Below are positions 27,436 to 37,795 of a stretch of 64,000 bases of DNA, in pieces. Under the pieces are notes generated by a model, which saw only the letters and a list, made by a program, of their open reading frames with translations, did not search any database and was not told the DNA's origin. The position numbers were made by a program, and so were the translations under genes. The stretch is from Nostoc sp. TCL26-01 (GTDB taxonomy: Bacteria; Cyanobacteriota; Cyanobacteriia; Cyanobacteriales; Nostocaceae). The stretch is taken from contig NZ_CP040297.1 in the NCBI RefSeq assembly GCF_013393945.1, positions 1,020,001 to 1,084,000 on the forward strand. The letters run 5' to 3'. How positions within the stretch are numbered: the first letter of the stretch is position 1; each line of letters opens with the position of its first letter.

Positions 27436-28638
27436 GTGTCTAAAAAAACTGTAGCAAGTTTATCTGCTGGTGATGTGTCTGGTAAACGCGCTTTGGTGCG
27501 TGTTGACTTTAACGTGCCTGTGGACGACCAAGGCAACATCACAGATGATACTCGCATTCGTGCTGCCCTGCCAACCATCCAAGATTTGACGCAGAAGGGA
27601 GCTAAGGTCATTTTAACAAGCCATTTTGGCCGTCCCAAAGGTGTGGATGACAAATTGCGCCTCACCCCGGTTGCTAAGAGACTATCTGAGTTATTGGGGC
27701 AAGAAGTTGTGAAAACCGATGACTCTATTGGCGATGAAGTGGCAGCGAAGGTAGCAGAATTGCAAAATGGGCAAGTACTACTGCTAGAAAATGTCCGTTT
27801 TTATCCAGAAGAAGAAAAAAATGATCCCGAATTTGCCAAAAAATTGGCGGCTAATGCTGATTTTTATGTCAATGATGCTTTTGGGACAGCACACCGCGCC
27901 CATGCTTCTACAGAAGGGGTGACTAAATTCCTGAGTCCTTCTGTAGCTGGCTATTTGGTGGAGAAGGAATTGCAATACCTGCAAAGTGCAATTGAAAGTC
28001 CCCAGCGTCCTTTGGCTGCTATTATTGGTGGTTCCAAGGTTTCCAGCAAAATCGGTGTAATTGAAACTCTGTTGGAGAAGTGCGACAAGCTGATCATCGG
28101 TGGTGGGATGATTTTCACATTCTACAAAGCCCGTGGTTTGAATGTTGGTAAGTCTCTGGTTGAAGAAGACAAGCTAGAACTGGCGAAGGCTTTGGAAGCT
28201 AAAGCTAAAGAACGTGGTGTGAGTTTGTTGTTACCTACAGATGTGGTGGTAGCAGACAATTTTGCCCCTGATGCTAATTCTCAAACCGTCAGTATTGACA
28301 ACATTCCCGATGGTTGGATGGGTTTAGATATCGGCCCTGACTCTGTAAAAGTCTTCCAAGAAGCCCTTGCAGACACCAAAACCGTAATTTGGAACGGGCC
28401 TATGGGTGTGTTTGAGTTTGATAAATTTGCTGTGGGTACAGAAGCGATCGCTCATACTTTAGCAGAAATCGGCAAAACCGGCACAACCACCATCATCGGT
28501 GGTGGTGACTCTGTTGCAGCTGTTGAGAAGGTAGGTTTGGCTGATCAAATGAGCCACATCTCCACCGGCGGCGGCGCTAGCTTAGAGTTACTCGAAGGCA
28601 AAGTCCTACCCGGTATTGCCGCTTTAGATGAAGCGTAA
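27436..28638 (+). CDS. pgk: Phosphoglycerate kinase
   Basis: A 400-aa enzyme of full length that interconverts 1,3-bisphosphoglycerate and 3-phosphoglycerate, making ATP in glycolysis and consuming it in the Calvin cycle. Signatures include [60 protein letters not shown] and [15 protein letters not shown]. The start is taken at GTG (27436), eight bases after AGGAGG (27422-27427). The in-frame TTG at 27430 is too close to that site. Confidence 0.97.
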   Translation: MSKKTVASLSAGDVSGKRALVRVDFNVPVDDQGNITDDTRIRAALPTIQDLTQKGAKVILTSHFGRPKGVDDKLRLTPVAKRLSELLGQEVVKTDDSIGDEVAAKVAELQNGQVLLLENVRFYPEEEKNDPEFAKKLAANADFYVNDAFGTAHRAHASTEGVTKFLSPSVAGYLVEKELQYLQSAIESPQRPLAAIIGGSKVSSKIGVIETLLEKCDKLIIGGGMIFTFYKARGLNVGKSLVEEDKLELAKALEAKAKERGVSLLLPTDVVVADNFAPDANSQTVSIDNIPDGWMGLDIGPDSVKVFQEALADTKTVIWNGPMGVFEFDKFAVGTEAIAHTLAEIGKTGTTTIIGGGDSVAAVEKVGLADQMSHISTGGGASLELLEGKVLPGIAALDEA

Positions 28639-28749
28639 GTAAGGGAATAGGGATTGGGGAGTAGGGAATAGGGTTATTTCCCTCATCTCTATTCTCTTAT
28701 CCCCAGCCTTTAGTCTGTAACTAATCACTATTGACTATTGAATAAAAAT

Positions 28750-29655
28750 ATGTATAAAAATTTAGCGATCGCTATTTTTAGTTTGACTTTGACGACAGTT
28801 ATCCCTGGTGTGGCGGTAGGGGAAACTGTGATGCAAAAAGTGGCTCGGACTGGAGTGCTAACAGCTGGAACTAGTAGAGATGCTACGCCTTTTGCCTATG
28901 CTGATGAGCAAGGACAGTTGATTGGTTATTCTGTAGATATGTTATCTGTGATCAAGCAGCAGATAGAAAAGGAATCAGGTAAAAAAATTCAACTGAAATT
29001 AGTGGCGGTGACTCCAGCACAAAGGATTCCCAAAATAGTCAACAGGCAAGTGGATATTGTTTGCGATGCTACTAGCTTTACTTGGGAACGGGATAAAAAA
29101 GTCGATTTTTCCGTCAGTTACGGTGCTACTGGGACTCAATTATTAGTAAAGACGGGGAGTAATCTTGGTTTGCCTGAATCTCTCATCGGTAAACGCATCG
29201 GTGTGTTAGCACAAACTACTAATGAACAGGCAATCAAACGGGTACAACCCCAAGCTAAACTGGTGTATTTTAAAAGTCGGGGAGAAGGATTTACAGCTTT
29301 GCAACAAGGCAAAATAGATGCTTTCTCATCTGATAGTATTTTATTGGAAGGATGGTTGCAAAAAGCCAAAAATCCTGATGATTTTGCAATTGTACCGGCT
29401 CGTCCCTATTCACGAGAAGGTATTGCTTGCATGGTTCCTGAGAATAACTCTAAATTTCTGGATGTAGTTAATTATTCTCTGGTGAAGTTTATGCAAGGAT
29501 TTGTTAATAACGAGAATAAATATGTGACGATTTTTGATCGCTGGTTTGGTGCTAAAGGTGCGGTGTTTCTCAATCAAGATTTACGGGATTTAATGAAAGA
29601 AACTATGCAGTTGTTCATTGAATTTCGGGAAGAAATTCCGCAGCGTGACCTTTAA
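28750..29655 (+). CDS. Family 3 amino-acid-type periplasmic binding protein
   Basis: A ~301-aa protein with a signal peptide (YKNLAIAIFSLTLTTVIPGVA) and a type 2 periplasmic-binding fold: VARTGVLTAGTSRDATPFAY, LIGYSVDMLSVI, then DIVCDATSFTWERDKKVDFS and FDRWFGAKG at the end. It would deliver polar amino acids or similar ligands to an ABC importer, but no permease or ATPase gene is adjacent. The ATG at 28750 is preferred over an in-frame TTG 12 bases upstream. The stop codon touches the second MITE. Confidence 0.88.
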   Translation: MYKNLAIAIFSLTLTTVIPGVAVGETVMQKVARTGVLTAGTSRDATPFAYADEQGQLIGYSVDMLSVIKQQIEKESGKKIQLKLVAVTPAQRIPKIVNRQVDIVCDATSFTWERDKKVDFSVSYGATGTQLLVKTGSNLGLPESLIGKRIGVLAQTTNEQAIKRVQPQAKLVYFKSRGEGFTALQQGKIDAFSSDSILLEGWLQKAKNPDDFAIVPARPYSREGIACMVPENNSKFLDVVNYSLVKFMQGFVNNENKYVTIFDRWFGAKGAVFLNQDLRDLMKETMQLFIEFREEIPQRDL

Positions 29656-29810
29656 GAGGACGTTGGAAAAGTCTGTTTCTTTGTCATGTTGAATGCAGCG
29701 TAGCGGAATGAAACATCTCGGTATGTGCCATAAAACCTAGATTCTTCCTTACGCTCCGCTCCAGTCAGAATGACATTTTTATACCTACTGAAACTTTTCC
29801 AACACCCTCT
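29655..29810. mobile_element. MITE, copy 2 (~155 bp, inverted relative to copy 1)
   Basis: It begins AGAGGACGTTGGAAAAGTC and ends CTTTTCCAACACCCTCT. The internal sequence is the reverse complement of the copy at 26785-26940 with few differences. It starts at the last base of the binding-protein stop codon. Confidence 0.8.
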
Positions 29811-29821
29811 AAAATATAGAT

Positions 29822-31783
29822 TTAAAGACTAGTTTCTATATCAGCAGAAACTTGACATTTACTTAACTCACTCACTAAACGGTAAGCTTGGTGTTGGTAA
29901 AGAGGATGTTGGAGAGTGGCTGGAAGTTGATTCATCAAGGTTCTAGCTACATACATATCACAGCCAGATATGCGCGAAATGACAGCAGCCCCGGCAAATG
30001 CTGCTTCTGATGACACGGCTTTGTATATGTGAACTAAACATTGACGTGGTAGCATAATTCCTCGTTCTACCCTTTGCAATCCTTCAATGGTGGCTAAAAC
30101 GATCAAGCGATCGCCTACACTCAATCTAATATCATCAGAAGGCATCAACTTTGGTGTTTTTTGATTGGCTCTAGCATGGAGAATTGGCACTACGCCATAA
30201 CCGTAAGCCATCTCTGCTAACAATTTTTCATTGAGGGTATCGTCTGTTTCTACTTGATATTCGGTGACTAATGTAGTTTGGTTATTTAGACGAAACAAGT
30301 TAATGATATTCTCGCCAAATGCTGCCCCAGTAAATGCTTCCGCCGCTAGGGCATACACTCCCAAAACCCTGGCGTATGGTAACATCTGCGCCACATTCTC
30401 ACTAAAACGAGGATCAACGGTGCGAATGACTAAGTTAGCCTTGGGGTTAACAACACGGGTTCTCAAGGCAATTTCTAGATTAGCCACCTCATCATCGGTG
30501 ACGATAATCACGCTTTTGGCGGTATGAATATTCACTTTGCTGAGAGCATTTTGACTATTACCAATAACCAAAGGCATTTGTGGTAATATACCAGCTTCTA
30601 AATCATGGGTATGAACTCCCACTACAGGTTGTTTGAGTTCTTGCAGCAACTGTGCTACTAATCTACCAACTCTACCTAAACCAATCAGCACGATATGATC
30701 AGTTTTGGGTATTGGTGGACGCTGACGAGAAAATTGAAATCTGGCAGCCAAGACACGTTCTGTCATGATGGCGTAAAGAATGCCGACAAAAACCGTACCC
30801 GCTACAGTCAAGCTAATGCTGAATAAATGTAGCCACCAAGGAACGGGAAAGGACATTTCTAATTGTCCAAATAAGTTGTCGTAGCCACCAATGCTGAGAA
30901 CTAAAGCAACATTTAGAGCATTTTGCCAGCTAATTTGTGGATAGTGGATTTTATATAGTAAGGTTCCACATAAAAATAGAATTACCATCACAATACAACT
31001 AGCTAAGGCTACACGACGAGTTTGACTACTTTCTGCCCAAGACTGAGTTAGTTGATAACACAGATTTGACCAGTTGATAGCTTGCCAAAATTTTCGGTTA
31101 GGTTGGATTGATGGGGAGATGATATTTTCTTTAGCTTCAATATAAGTAATAGTATCTCCCGGCAAAATTTTCGCATCTGGTTGCCATTCATAGAATGTTT
31201 TTGGTAAAGTTTTGCCTGGTTCTCTATGGCTGAGAATGCGGCGGTGGCTACTGTTGATTTCATGGATGTGCAAAAAATTCCGCCAACGATGGCTAATATC
31301 AATTGTCACTTCTTCCACTCGCAAAAGGTGATTTTCTAATGTAAAAAATCCTTTGATTTTACTACCAAGGGCTGCTAAGGTAAAACTGTTAGCTGTTAAT
31401 TGGGTAGCTTCAAAAGCGATAAAATTCCCCAAACTTTCCCGGAGTAATTCATTGAGATTATCTTGAGACGAACGGATAACTAGACGTACATGAGGATTAA
31501 GCGATCGCGCGGCAAAGGCGGCGGCAATATTAATTCTCTCATCACTGGTGACAATGAGAATGGCTTTACACTGCCCAATATCCGCCTGTTCTAGTATCTT
31601 GGTTTGGCGACAATCTCCAATTACCAGTTTGTCCACTAAGTCAGGTAAGTCGGGAATTTCCCATTGTTGAGGATGTGTAGCTTCGATAGCATTTACCTTG
31701 ACACCAAACTCTTTTAGCACAGATACACAATACTGTCCCAGGTTGCCCAACCCACAAACTAAGAAAGTGTTTGTAATTGCCAT
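29822..31783 (-). CDS. Two-RCK (TrkA-N) NAD-binding membrane protein
   Basis: A 653-aa protein. The N-terminal Rossmann domain opens with NTFLVCGLGNLGQYCVSVL. Two membrane segments lie near 255-275 and 310-335, separated by ALVLSIGGYDNLFG, which occupies the place of a pore loop. A second Rossmann domain starts HIVLIGLGRVGRLVAQLLQ near residue 365, and a TrkA-C-like part follows (LSVGDRLIVLATIEGLQRVE). The layout suggests a ligand-gated cation channel or regulator. The selectivity signature is not canonical, so ion specificity is open. Confidence 0.8.
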   Translation of the reverse strand: MAITNTFLVCGLGNLGQYCVSVLKEFGVKVNAIEATHPQQWEIPDLPDLVDKLVIGDCRQTKILEQADIGQCKAILIVTSDERINIAAAFAARSLNPHVRLVIRSSQDNLNELLRESLGNFIAFEATQLTANSFTLAALGSKIKGFFTLENHLLRVEEVTIDISHRWRNFLHIHEINSSHRRILSHREPGKTLPKTFYEWQPDAKILPGDTITYIEAKENIISPSIQPNRKFWQAINWSNLCYQLTQSWAESSQTRRVALASCIVMVILFLCGTLLYKIHYPQISWQNALNVALVLSIGGYDNLFGQLEMSFPVPWWLHLFSISLTVAGTVFVGILYAIMTERVLAARFQFSRQRPPIPKTDHIVLIGLGRVGRLVAQLLQELKQPVVGVHTHDLEAGILPQMPLVIGNSQNALSKVNIHTAKSVIIVTDDEVANLEIALRTRVVNPKANLVIRTVDPRFSENVAQMLPYARVLGVYALAAEAFTGAAFGENIINLFRLNNQTTLVTEYQVETDDTLNEKLLAEMAYGYGVVPILHARANQKTPKLMPSDDIRLSVGDRLIVLATIEGLQRVERGIMLPRQCLVHIYKAVSSEAAFAGAAVISRISGCDMYVARTLMNQLPATLQHPLYQHQAYRLVSELSKCQVSADIETSL

Positions 31784-31876
31784 GCCAATCCTGATGTATG
31801 TGAATAAATGCAGATATTACTGATCAAGTCAGCTTTTGTCAGACTAATATTGCGATCGCTACAACAATACCATCGT

Positions 31877-31900
31877 GGAGACGCGGTTTATCGCGTCTCC
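31877..31900. repeat. Small inverted repeat
   Basis: GGAGACGCG and CGCGTCTCC pair around GTTTAT, just downstream of the aldo/keto reductase gene. GAGACGCGATTTATCAC near 34106 is related. It could stabilise a transcript end but lacks a T-run on the minus strand. Confidence 0.5.
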
Positions 31901-31907
31901 AAATATT

Positions 31908-32888
<981 letters not shown>

Positions 32889-33153
32889 ACAATAATTTCC
32901 TCAGCAAAATTGGCAACGGAAAATAATGTTGCATTTGTGCATTATCTCGTTGTATATAAACAAGTCATCTATTATTAGAGAGATTTTAGAGATAGGGGTA
33001 TATGTCTCAAGCTCACTTGAACATCTTATTTCTAGTAACAAAAATTTGGCTTTTTGCTCTATGTCTCCGTGGTAAAGAGAAACTTAAAGATATTGCAGTG
33101 ATTCCACACAAGAAAATTTGAATTTGTGAATTTATAGGGTTAGGGGTGACATT

Positions 33154-33504
33154 TTGGTACTGATTATCAGGGAGCGGGCAACGCTGCAACAAGTGGAGCA
33201 AATGCTGCAAACTTTGGAACTTTATATCAAAATAGCAGTAGACATAAAAAAAGGGATTTTAGCAGGGGGAGGAGAGAAACACGCTTTTTGTGAAGCCGCG
33301 TTGCTCGAAGATGGTAGTAGACAGAGAAATATTTGGGGTGCTGATTGGATTCCTTTTGACCAATCAATCACTTATGAATCTATTATTAACATTCTTCCCA
33401 GCCAAAATAATCGCTCAATGTTAATTCAAGACCCAGCGATTCGAGAACTTATTAAAAAAATCACTCAGGAGTTAATTGGCGGATATGCACCAGAATCTAG
33501 ATGA
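33154..33504 (+). CDS. DUF5674 family protein
   Basis: A 116-aa protein with the DUF5674 pattern: IIRERATLQQVEQMLQTL, then IKKGILAGGGEKHAFCEAAL, LEDGSRQRNIWGADWIPF and NRSMLIQDPAIRELI. The start appears to be TTG at 33154, five bases after AGGGGTG. The 3' end overlaps the next gene by 20 bases. Two small overlapping genes of this sort resemble a toxin-antitoxin layout, but no toxic fold is recognisable. Confidence 0.78.
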   Translation: MVLIIRERATLQQVEQMLQTLELYIKIAVDIKKGILAGGGEKHAFCEAALLEDGSRQRNIWGADWIPFDQSITYESIINILPSQNNRSMLIQDPAIRELIKKITQELIGGYAPESR

Positions 33505-33847
33505 AAAACAATCCCGGTTTCAAAGTGAAAACACATCAAATCGCTTAGGACACATAGCTTCTAATTTAGCGAGAATTAGAACATTTTGTCATACCGCTTA
33601 TCGAGAAGCTGTTGAGAGTGTAGCAGATGAAACTATGTATTTTATTGAGTGGACAGCAGCAGAAATTGAACCAGAATATGCTGAAGAATTAGTGAATATT
33701 CAAGTCCAACTGGCACGATGGCAATTAACTTTCGATAGTCTTTGGTCTGATGAGAATGAACGTAGAAAAATGTCAGAGCAATCTAGCGCTTGGGCAGAGC
33801 AAGTATTAGGGATGTCAGGGTTATTGTCTGATTCAGCAGCATATTAA
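33485..33847 (+). CDS. Hypothetical helical protein coupled to the DUF5674 gene
   Basis: About 120 aa, acidic and helical (RLGHIASNLARIRTFCHTAY, then WTAAEIEPEYAEELVNIQVQ). The ATG at 33485 lies inside the last codons of the DUF5674 gene, so the two are translationally coupled. I do not recognise the family. A partner or accessory of the DUF5674 protein is the natural reading. Confidence 0.65.
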   Translation: MHQNLDEKQSRFQSENTSNRLGHIASNLARIRTFCHTAYREAVESVADETMYFIEWTAAEIEPEYAEELVNIQVQLARWQLTFDSLWSDENERRKMSEQSSAWAEQVLGMSGLLSDSAAY

Positions 33848-34150
33848 TGGAACTGGAAACGAAGTAAATAGATTTTCGGCAAATAGGGTATGCAATTTCA
33901 GACAAATTGTAATTACTAAATCATCTCTATTAAAATTTAGCAAATCCTTATAATCACCATAAAACATCGGAAAAACCTAAATTAGGAACATCTGCACTCT
34001 TGCCCTAAAAATAACAAAACTTAGTACTCCCAAAGAGAAGTATTCTTAGGACAAGCTCTCAAATCTAACCCCCAAACCTATATCCCGCCTAGATGCAACC
34101 TTCTAGAGACGCGATTTATCACATCTTCACCCAGGAATGTATTTCTAAGC
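33848..34150. other. Intergenic gap, nothing recognised
   Basis: About 300 bp downstream of the small gene pair and beyond the 3' end of modBC. It contains only a degenerate GAGACGCGATTTATCACATC repeat near 34106. Confidence 0.5.
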
Positions 34151-35959
34151 TTAATCCAATAACATCAAACGCATGGGGTCTAAATGTACATACCAAGGAA
34201 ATGGATGATCTTTCATCGTCAACCATTTTTCTTTAAACACTTCTGCTTGTAGATGGTAATCTTCTAAACCATTTGCGGCTGTATGCAGTTTTAAAAACAA
34301 TGTCATGCGGTGGGGTGTTTCACTTGTTCGCACTAGCCAGCAGGGAAAAGTATTGTCTTGGTTGGGGTCATTAGTAAAGGTGATTTGATGAGCGCGGATA
34401 CCAACATGAGATGATTCACTCTGGGTGGGTTCTATAACGTTGAGACTGCAACCCCAATCGATCGCTGCTATTTGCTGGGCTGACTCAACAACCGTACTGG
34501 AGAAGTTTTTACAACCAGTAATTTGAGCAACACTAACTGTAGCTGGATTTTCAAAAATAGCGTATCTAGAACCATGCTGAATTGGACTACCATGCTCTAA
34601 CACCAATAAATTGGGGCAAACCCGGTAGGCTTCTTCCATGTTGTGTGTGACAAATAGAGTTGCACCTTGGTAATCTGTGAGAGTTGCTGTCATTTGCTGC
34701 TCTAATTGACTACGCAAATGAGTATCAAGGGCAGAAAATGGCTCATCTAAAAGCAAGGCTTGGGGTTGACTAGCTAATGCTCTGGCTAAGGCTACCCGTT
34801 GTTGTTGTCCTCCAGATAGTTGGTGGGGATAGCGATCGCCTAATCCCTGTAGCTGCATAGCGATCAATTGCTCTTCTACCTGCAATCGCATACTACTAGC
34901 TGAAAGTCCCTTGGTTAAGCCAAAAGCAATGTTTTGGGCTACTGTCATGTGGGGAAATAAGGCGTAATTCTGCACCAAAAAACCAATCCGGCGATCGCGG
35001 CTGGGGATATTAATACCTTTTTCTGAGTCAAATAGTACCCTACCATTTAAAACTATCCGTCCCCTAGTCGGTGTTTCAATCCCCGCAATACAGCGTAGGA
35101 TCATACTCTTACCTGCACCAGAACCACCCAACAAACCCAAAGGTTGTTCATCAGTACTGAAAGCCACTTTTAAATGAAAACTCGGTAAAACTTTCTCAAT
35201 ATCCACTAGCAATTCAACGTCCGCAGCAGGTGTAGACACCAACAAAAATTCACTCTTCTTGTCCCCCTGTCCCCTTGTCCCCCTATCTCCCTGCCTCCCC
35301 TTCTCCCTCATTTCTTGCCAAAAGTTAACCGCAATAATCCCCGATAGGGAAATCACCATAATAGCGATCGCCCAAAACCACGCCTCATCCATCGCTCCTG
35401 CTTCGACGGCAAAATAAATTGCCATTGGGATTGTCTGAGTTTGTCCAGGGATATTCCCGGCTAACATTAAGGTTGCACCGAACTCACCCAAAGCACGGGC
35501 AAAAGCTAAAGTTGTCGCGGCTAAAATCCCAGGTAGGGCTAAAGGTAAACTAATCCGCCAAAAAATTGTGGATTCACTCGCTCCCAGGGTTCTCGCTACT
35601 CGCAGTAAATTGCCATCAATTTGAGCAAAAGCCCCTAAAGCCGTTTTATACATCAATGGGAAGGAAACAACCGTTGCGGCGATCGCAGCCCCATACCAAG
35701 TAAAGACTATAGTAATATCAAAAGGCTCCATGAGTTTCCCCACAGGGCCGTTTTTGCCAAAAAATAGTAATAACAAAAAGCCCACAACCGTCGGTGGTAA
35801 AATCAAGGGAGCCACAAAGATACCCTCAATCAACGACTTGCCCTTACCGCGATAACCTAACATCCAATAGGCTGCGGCAATCCCTAAAAAGAAGGTGATA
35901 AATGTGGCAAGTAAGGAAGTTTTCAGTGATATCCAAAGCGGCGATAAATCCAATGACAT
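34151..35959 (-). CDS. modBC: Fused molybdate ABC transporter permease-ATPase ModBC
   Basis: A 602-aa fusion. Residues ~1-215 are the ModB permease with five or so membrane segments and the cytoplasmic coupling loop TLGASESTIFWRISLPLALP. Residues ~240-602 are the ModC ATPase: Walker A LGGSGAGKS, signature LSGGQQQRVALARAL, Walker B ALLLDEPFSALD, H-loop FVTHNMEEA, and a C-terminal TOBE-like region. The hydrophilic linker (GRQGDRGTRGQGDKKS) is encoded by a GGGGACAAGGGGACA-type tandem repeat. With ModA it imports molybdate for nitrogenase and nitrate reductase. modA lies 18 kb away, beyond the inserted element. Confidence 0.95.
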   Translation of the reverse strand: MSLDLSPLWISLKTSLLATFITFFLGIAAAYWMLGYRGKGKSLIEGIFVAPLILPPTVVGFLLLLFFGKNGPVGKLMEPFDITIVFTWYGAAIAATVVSFPLMYKTALGAFAQIDGNLLRVARTLGASESTIFWRISLPLALPGILAATTLAFARALGEFGATLMLAGNIPGQTQTIPMAIYFAVEAGAMDEAWFWAIAIMVISLSGIIAVNFWQEMREKGRQGDRGTRGQGDKKSEFLLVSTPAADVELLVDIEKVLPSFHLKVAFSTDEQPLGLLGGSGAGKSMILRCIAGIETPTRGRIVLNGRVLFDSEKGINIPSRDRRIGFLVQNYALFPHMTVAQNIAFGLTKGLSASSMRLQVEEQLIAMQLQGLGDRYPHQLSGGQQQRVALARALASQPQALLLDEPFSALDTHLRSQLEQQMTATLTDYQGATLFVTHNMEEAYRVCPNLLVLEHGSPIQHGSRYAIFENPATVSVAQITGCKNFSSTVVESAQQIAAIDWGCSLNVIEPTQSESSHVGIRAHQITFTNDPNQDNTFPCWLVRTSETPHRMTLFLKLHTAANGLEDYHLQAEVFKEKWLTMKDHPFPWYVHLDPMRLMLLD

Positions 35960-36066
35960 GGTTGTTTAGGCAATAATTGATTAGCAAAAATTCACCAAGC
36001 CATAGTTGCGTCTTGTCTTCAACGCTCAAAATAGCCTAGTCTTAATTTTTTGCTTCACTTTATAAT

Positions 36067-36096
36067 TTACCAACCTTTTGGATGAAAAGTTGGTAA
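36067..36096. promoter_or_regulatory. Inverted repeat between modBC and the divergent small gene
   Basis: TTACCAACCTTTT and AAAAGTTGGTAA pair with a one-base bulge around GGATG. Placed about 110 bp before modBC and 85 bp before the plus-strand gene, it could be an operator or a 5'-leader hairpin. The binding protein is unknown. Confidence 0.45.
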
Positions 36097-36181
36097 TTTA
36101 CTATAAGTTACCCAATATACATTGCTATAGTATGTAGTATTTGCTACTTTTCTCCCAAGAAAGAAGCAAAAGGAGAAACAG

Positions 36182-36415
36182 ATGTTAGGTGGAGATTACA
36201 AAGCCGTTAGTGCTTCAGGACAAGTATATAAGCTAATTTTGAAAATTAAGAATACAGGGGAATATGCAGTTTTTGGTGGATATCGATTGGGTAGTAAGGG
36301 TTCTAAGATAGTTGTGGAAGTTATCAGCAAAGAAGATTTTTATCCCACTAGTGGAGTTAGAGAAGTTTCTCCTGGAGATATAGAGATTCTCGACCCACAA
36401 CCTTATAATGATTGA
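36182..36415 (+). CDS. Hypothetical 77-aa protein
   Basis: A small soluble, beta-rich protein (YKLILKIKNTGEYAVFGGYR, ending DIEILDPQPYND). AAAGGAGAAACAG before the ATG is a strong ribosome binding site. It is divergent from modBC. I do not recognise the family. Confidence 0.65.
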   Translation: MLGGDYKAVSASGQVYKLILKIKNTGEYAVFGGYRLGSKGSKIVVEVISKEDFYPTSGVREVSPGDIEILDPQPYND

Positions 36416-36538
36416 TTAGGGAATAATTGCTAATGAGTTTATCAAGGCGATCGCCTAAAAAAATTGAGCCTCTTTACATTCAATTAGGCTCAGTAATTAA
36501 AATGAATCGAGGCTCATGTAATAAATTGAAAATCTTTG

Positions 36539-36925
36539 CTATTCGTGTAAATCTTCAGTTGTCGAAGTTTCACCCGTTAAATAAAAGTTAGTACCAACTT
36601 CACTAACTTGAGGTGAAAATGACCTCTCTAACTCTAATCTTTGTTCAACATTCCGTAAGAAATACCCATCTACCATTGCTGAACCTAAAAGCTTACCTAA
36701 TTCTTCCCGACTGGTGGTAATAGTAGTATTAAACCTGTCACGAGGGAGATTACCCAAAGTTGCCACAACAGCACGTTGAATTAATTGCAACACCTCTGGT
36801 GAAGTGGGTTGAGACAATTGGGTAACAGTTTGAGGACTCATGGATTGCATATATTCCCACAGCCCATGATCATTGATTGCTTCACGGCTAAGATATTCTG
36901 GATTGCGATGGGAATCGTTACTCAT
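36539..36925 (-). CDS. DUF760 family protein
   Basis: A 128-aa soluble protein with LWEYMQSMSPQTVTQLSQPT and QRAVVATLGNLPRDRFNTTI, then REELGKLLGSAMVDGYFLRN. This matches DUF760, found in cyanobacteria and chloroplasts. The role is not established. It is the last chromosomal gene before the left end of the integrated element. Confidence 0.85.
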   Translation of the reverse strand: MSNDSHRNPEYLSREAINDHGLWEYMQSMSPQTVTQLSQPTSPEVLQLIQRAVVATLGNLPRDRFNTTITTSREELGKLLGSAMVDGYFLRNVEQRLELERSFSPQVSEVGTNFYLTGETSTTEDLHE

Positions 36926-37256
36926 GCTAATAATCTCAAGTGTTACTTAACTATTAATTAATTTAGCAATTGAGTTTTGATATCCCAGTGCGTTTAACCG
37001 AACTCTGAAAGAGAGATTATCCTACCTAAAGTATGTAATTTTAGACAATTGAATTTGGATGTAAAAATAACAGTCTAAGCATAGTTATCACTATTTTTAA
37101 CTGTTATCTTACAACTTACCGAATCAATCATATTTGACCACACAAAACACAAGTAATAGAGCAAAACACATGACAACTATACTTTTGTCATCTTCCTTGC
37201 CTAATCTCATGAGTGTATTTATTTTTGCTCCGCTACTGAATTTCTATTCTCTAGCA

Positions 37257-37274
37257 ATCACAATATCGTTAGAT
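37257..37274. repeat. attL core, 18 bp
   Basis: ATCACAATATCGTTAGAT, identical to the copy at 53755-53772. Read on the minus strand, the flanking chromosome continues the interrupted mop frame with ...SNDIVIARE and a stop, so this side preserves the original 3' end of the target gene. Confidence 0.88.
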
Positions 37275-37322
37275 ATTGTACAAAATACGTTAAATCAACA
37301 CTTCTAGCCTCCAACCTCACTT

Positions 37323-37420
37323 TAATGCTCAAACAATGTTCAAAACAGCTATTTTCAGTGTCTAGTCTCCTATTTTGAGCATTATTTTATACTCAGCATT
37401 CATGCTCAACTAATGCTCAT
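37323..37420. repeat. Left arm-type sites (TAATGCTCA family)
   Basis: Copies are TAATGCTCAAA (37323), TGAGCATTA in inverse orientation (37376-37384), CATGCTCAAC (37401) and TAATGCTCAT (37411). The same motif occurs three times at 53682-53716 next to the other attachment site. Their position suggests binding by the arm-binding domain of the integrase. Confidence 0.6.
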
Positions 37421-37434
37421 TTTTTATTATCCCT

Positions 37435-37655
37435 CATATACCCTTAACCTTCTCACCTCACTCCTGACCACAGAGATTAAGGGTATACCTCAAATTTGAA
37501 CCTCGCTAGTTGACGAGAAATTGAAAACCAGTGTCTAGTGTTGGTCACTCAACACGGTTACAGTCATTTCCTAAAAATCACCCCTTGAAAAAATCTGACC
37601 AAGTTTGTCTATTTCTCCCCGACCGGGAACGAGTAACCAGAGTTAAGGGTATACC
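37435..37655. repeat. Three TTAAGGGTATA motifs
   Basis: TATACCCTTAA occurs near 37438 (inverted), and TTAAGGGTATACCT near 37487 and again near 37643. They lie in the non-coding left arm between the arm-type sites and the first tandem operator. They may bind a recombination or replication protein. Confidence 0.5.
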
Positions 37656-37675
37656 TGTCTCTTTCTACTTTCAAA

Positions 37676-37713
37676 TACTTTAAGTAATAGTTAAAGTAAT
37701 ACTTTAAGTAATT
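37676..37713. promoter_or_regulatory. Tandem operator site A (3 x 12 bp)
   Basis: Three adjoining units of the ACTTTAAGTAAT/AGTTAAAGTAAT type. Each unit is centred on the near-palindrome ACTT-N-AAGT. It lies in the left arm beyond the end of the SAP-like gene, with no obvious promoter role. Confidence 0.75.
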
Positions 37714-37745
37714 AGAAGTATAGATGCAGTAAGGGATACAGGCGC

Positions 37746-37770
37746 AAAAAAAGAGGGGTGTTACCCCCTC
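37746..37770 (-). terminator. Terminator of the SAP-like gene
   Basis: On the minus strand GAGGGGGTAACACCCCTC is followed by seven T residues, a textbook intrinsic terminator 26 bp after the stop codon at 37796. Confidence 0.85.
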
Positions 37771-37795
37771 CTGACATCTCATCCAACTAAAAGCC

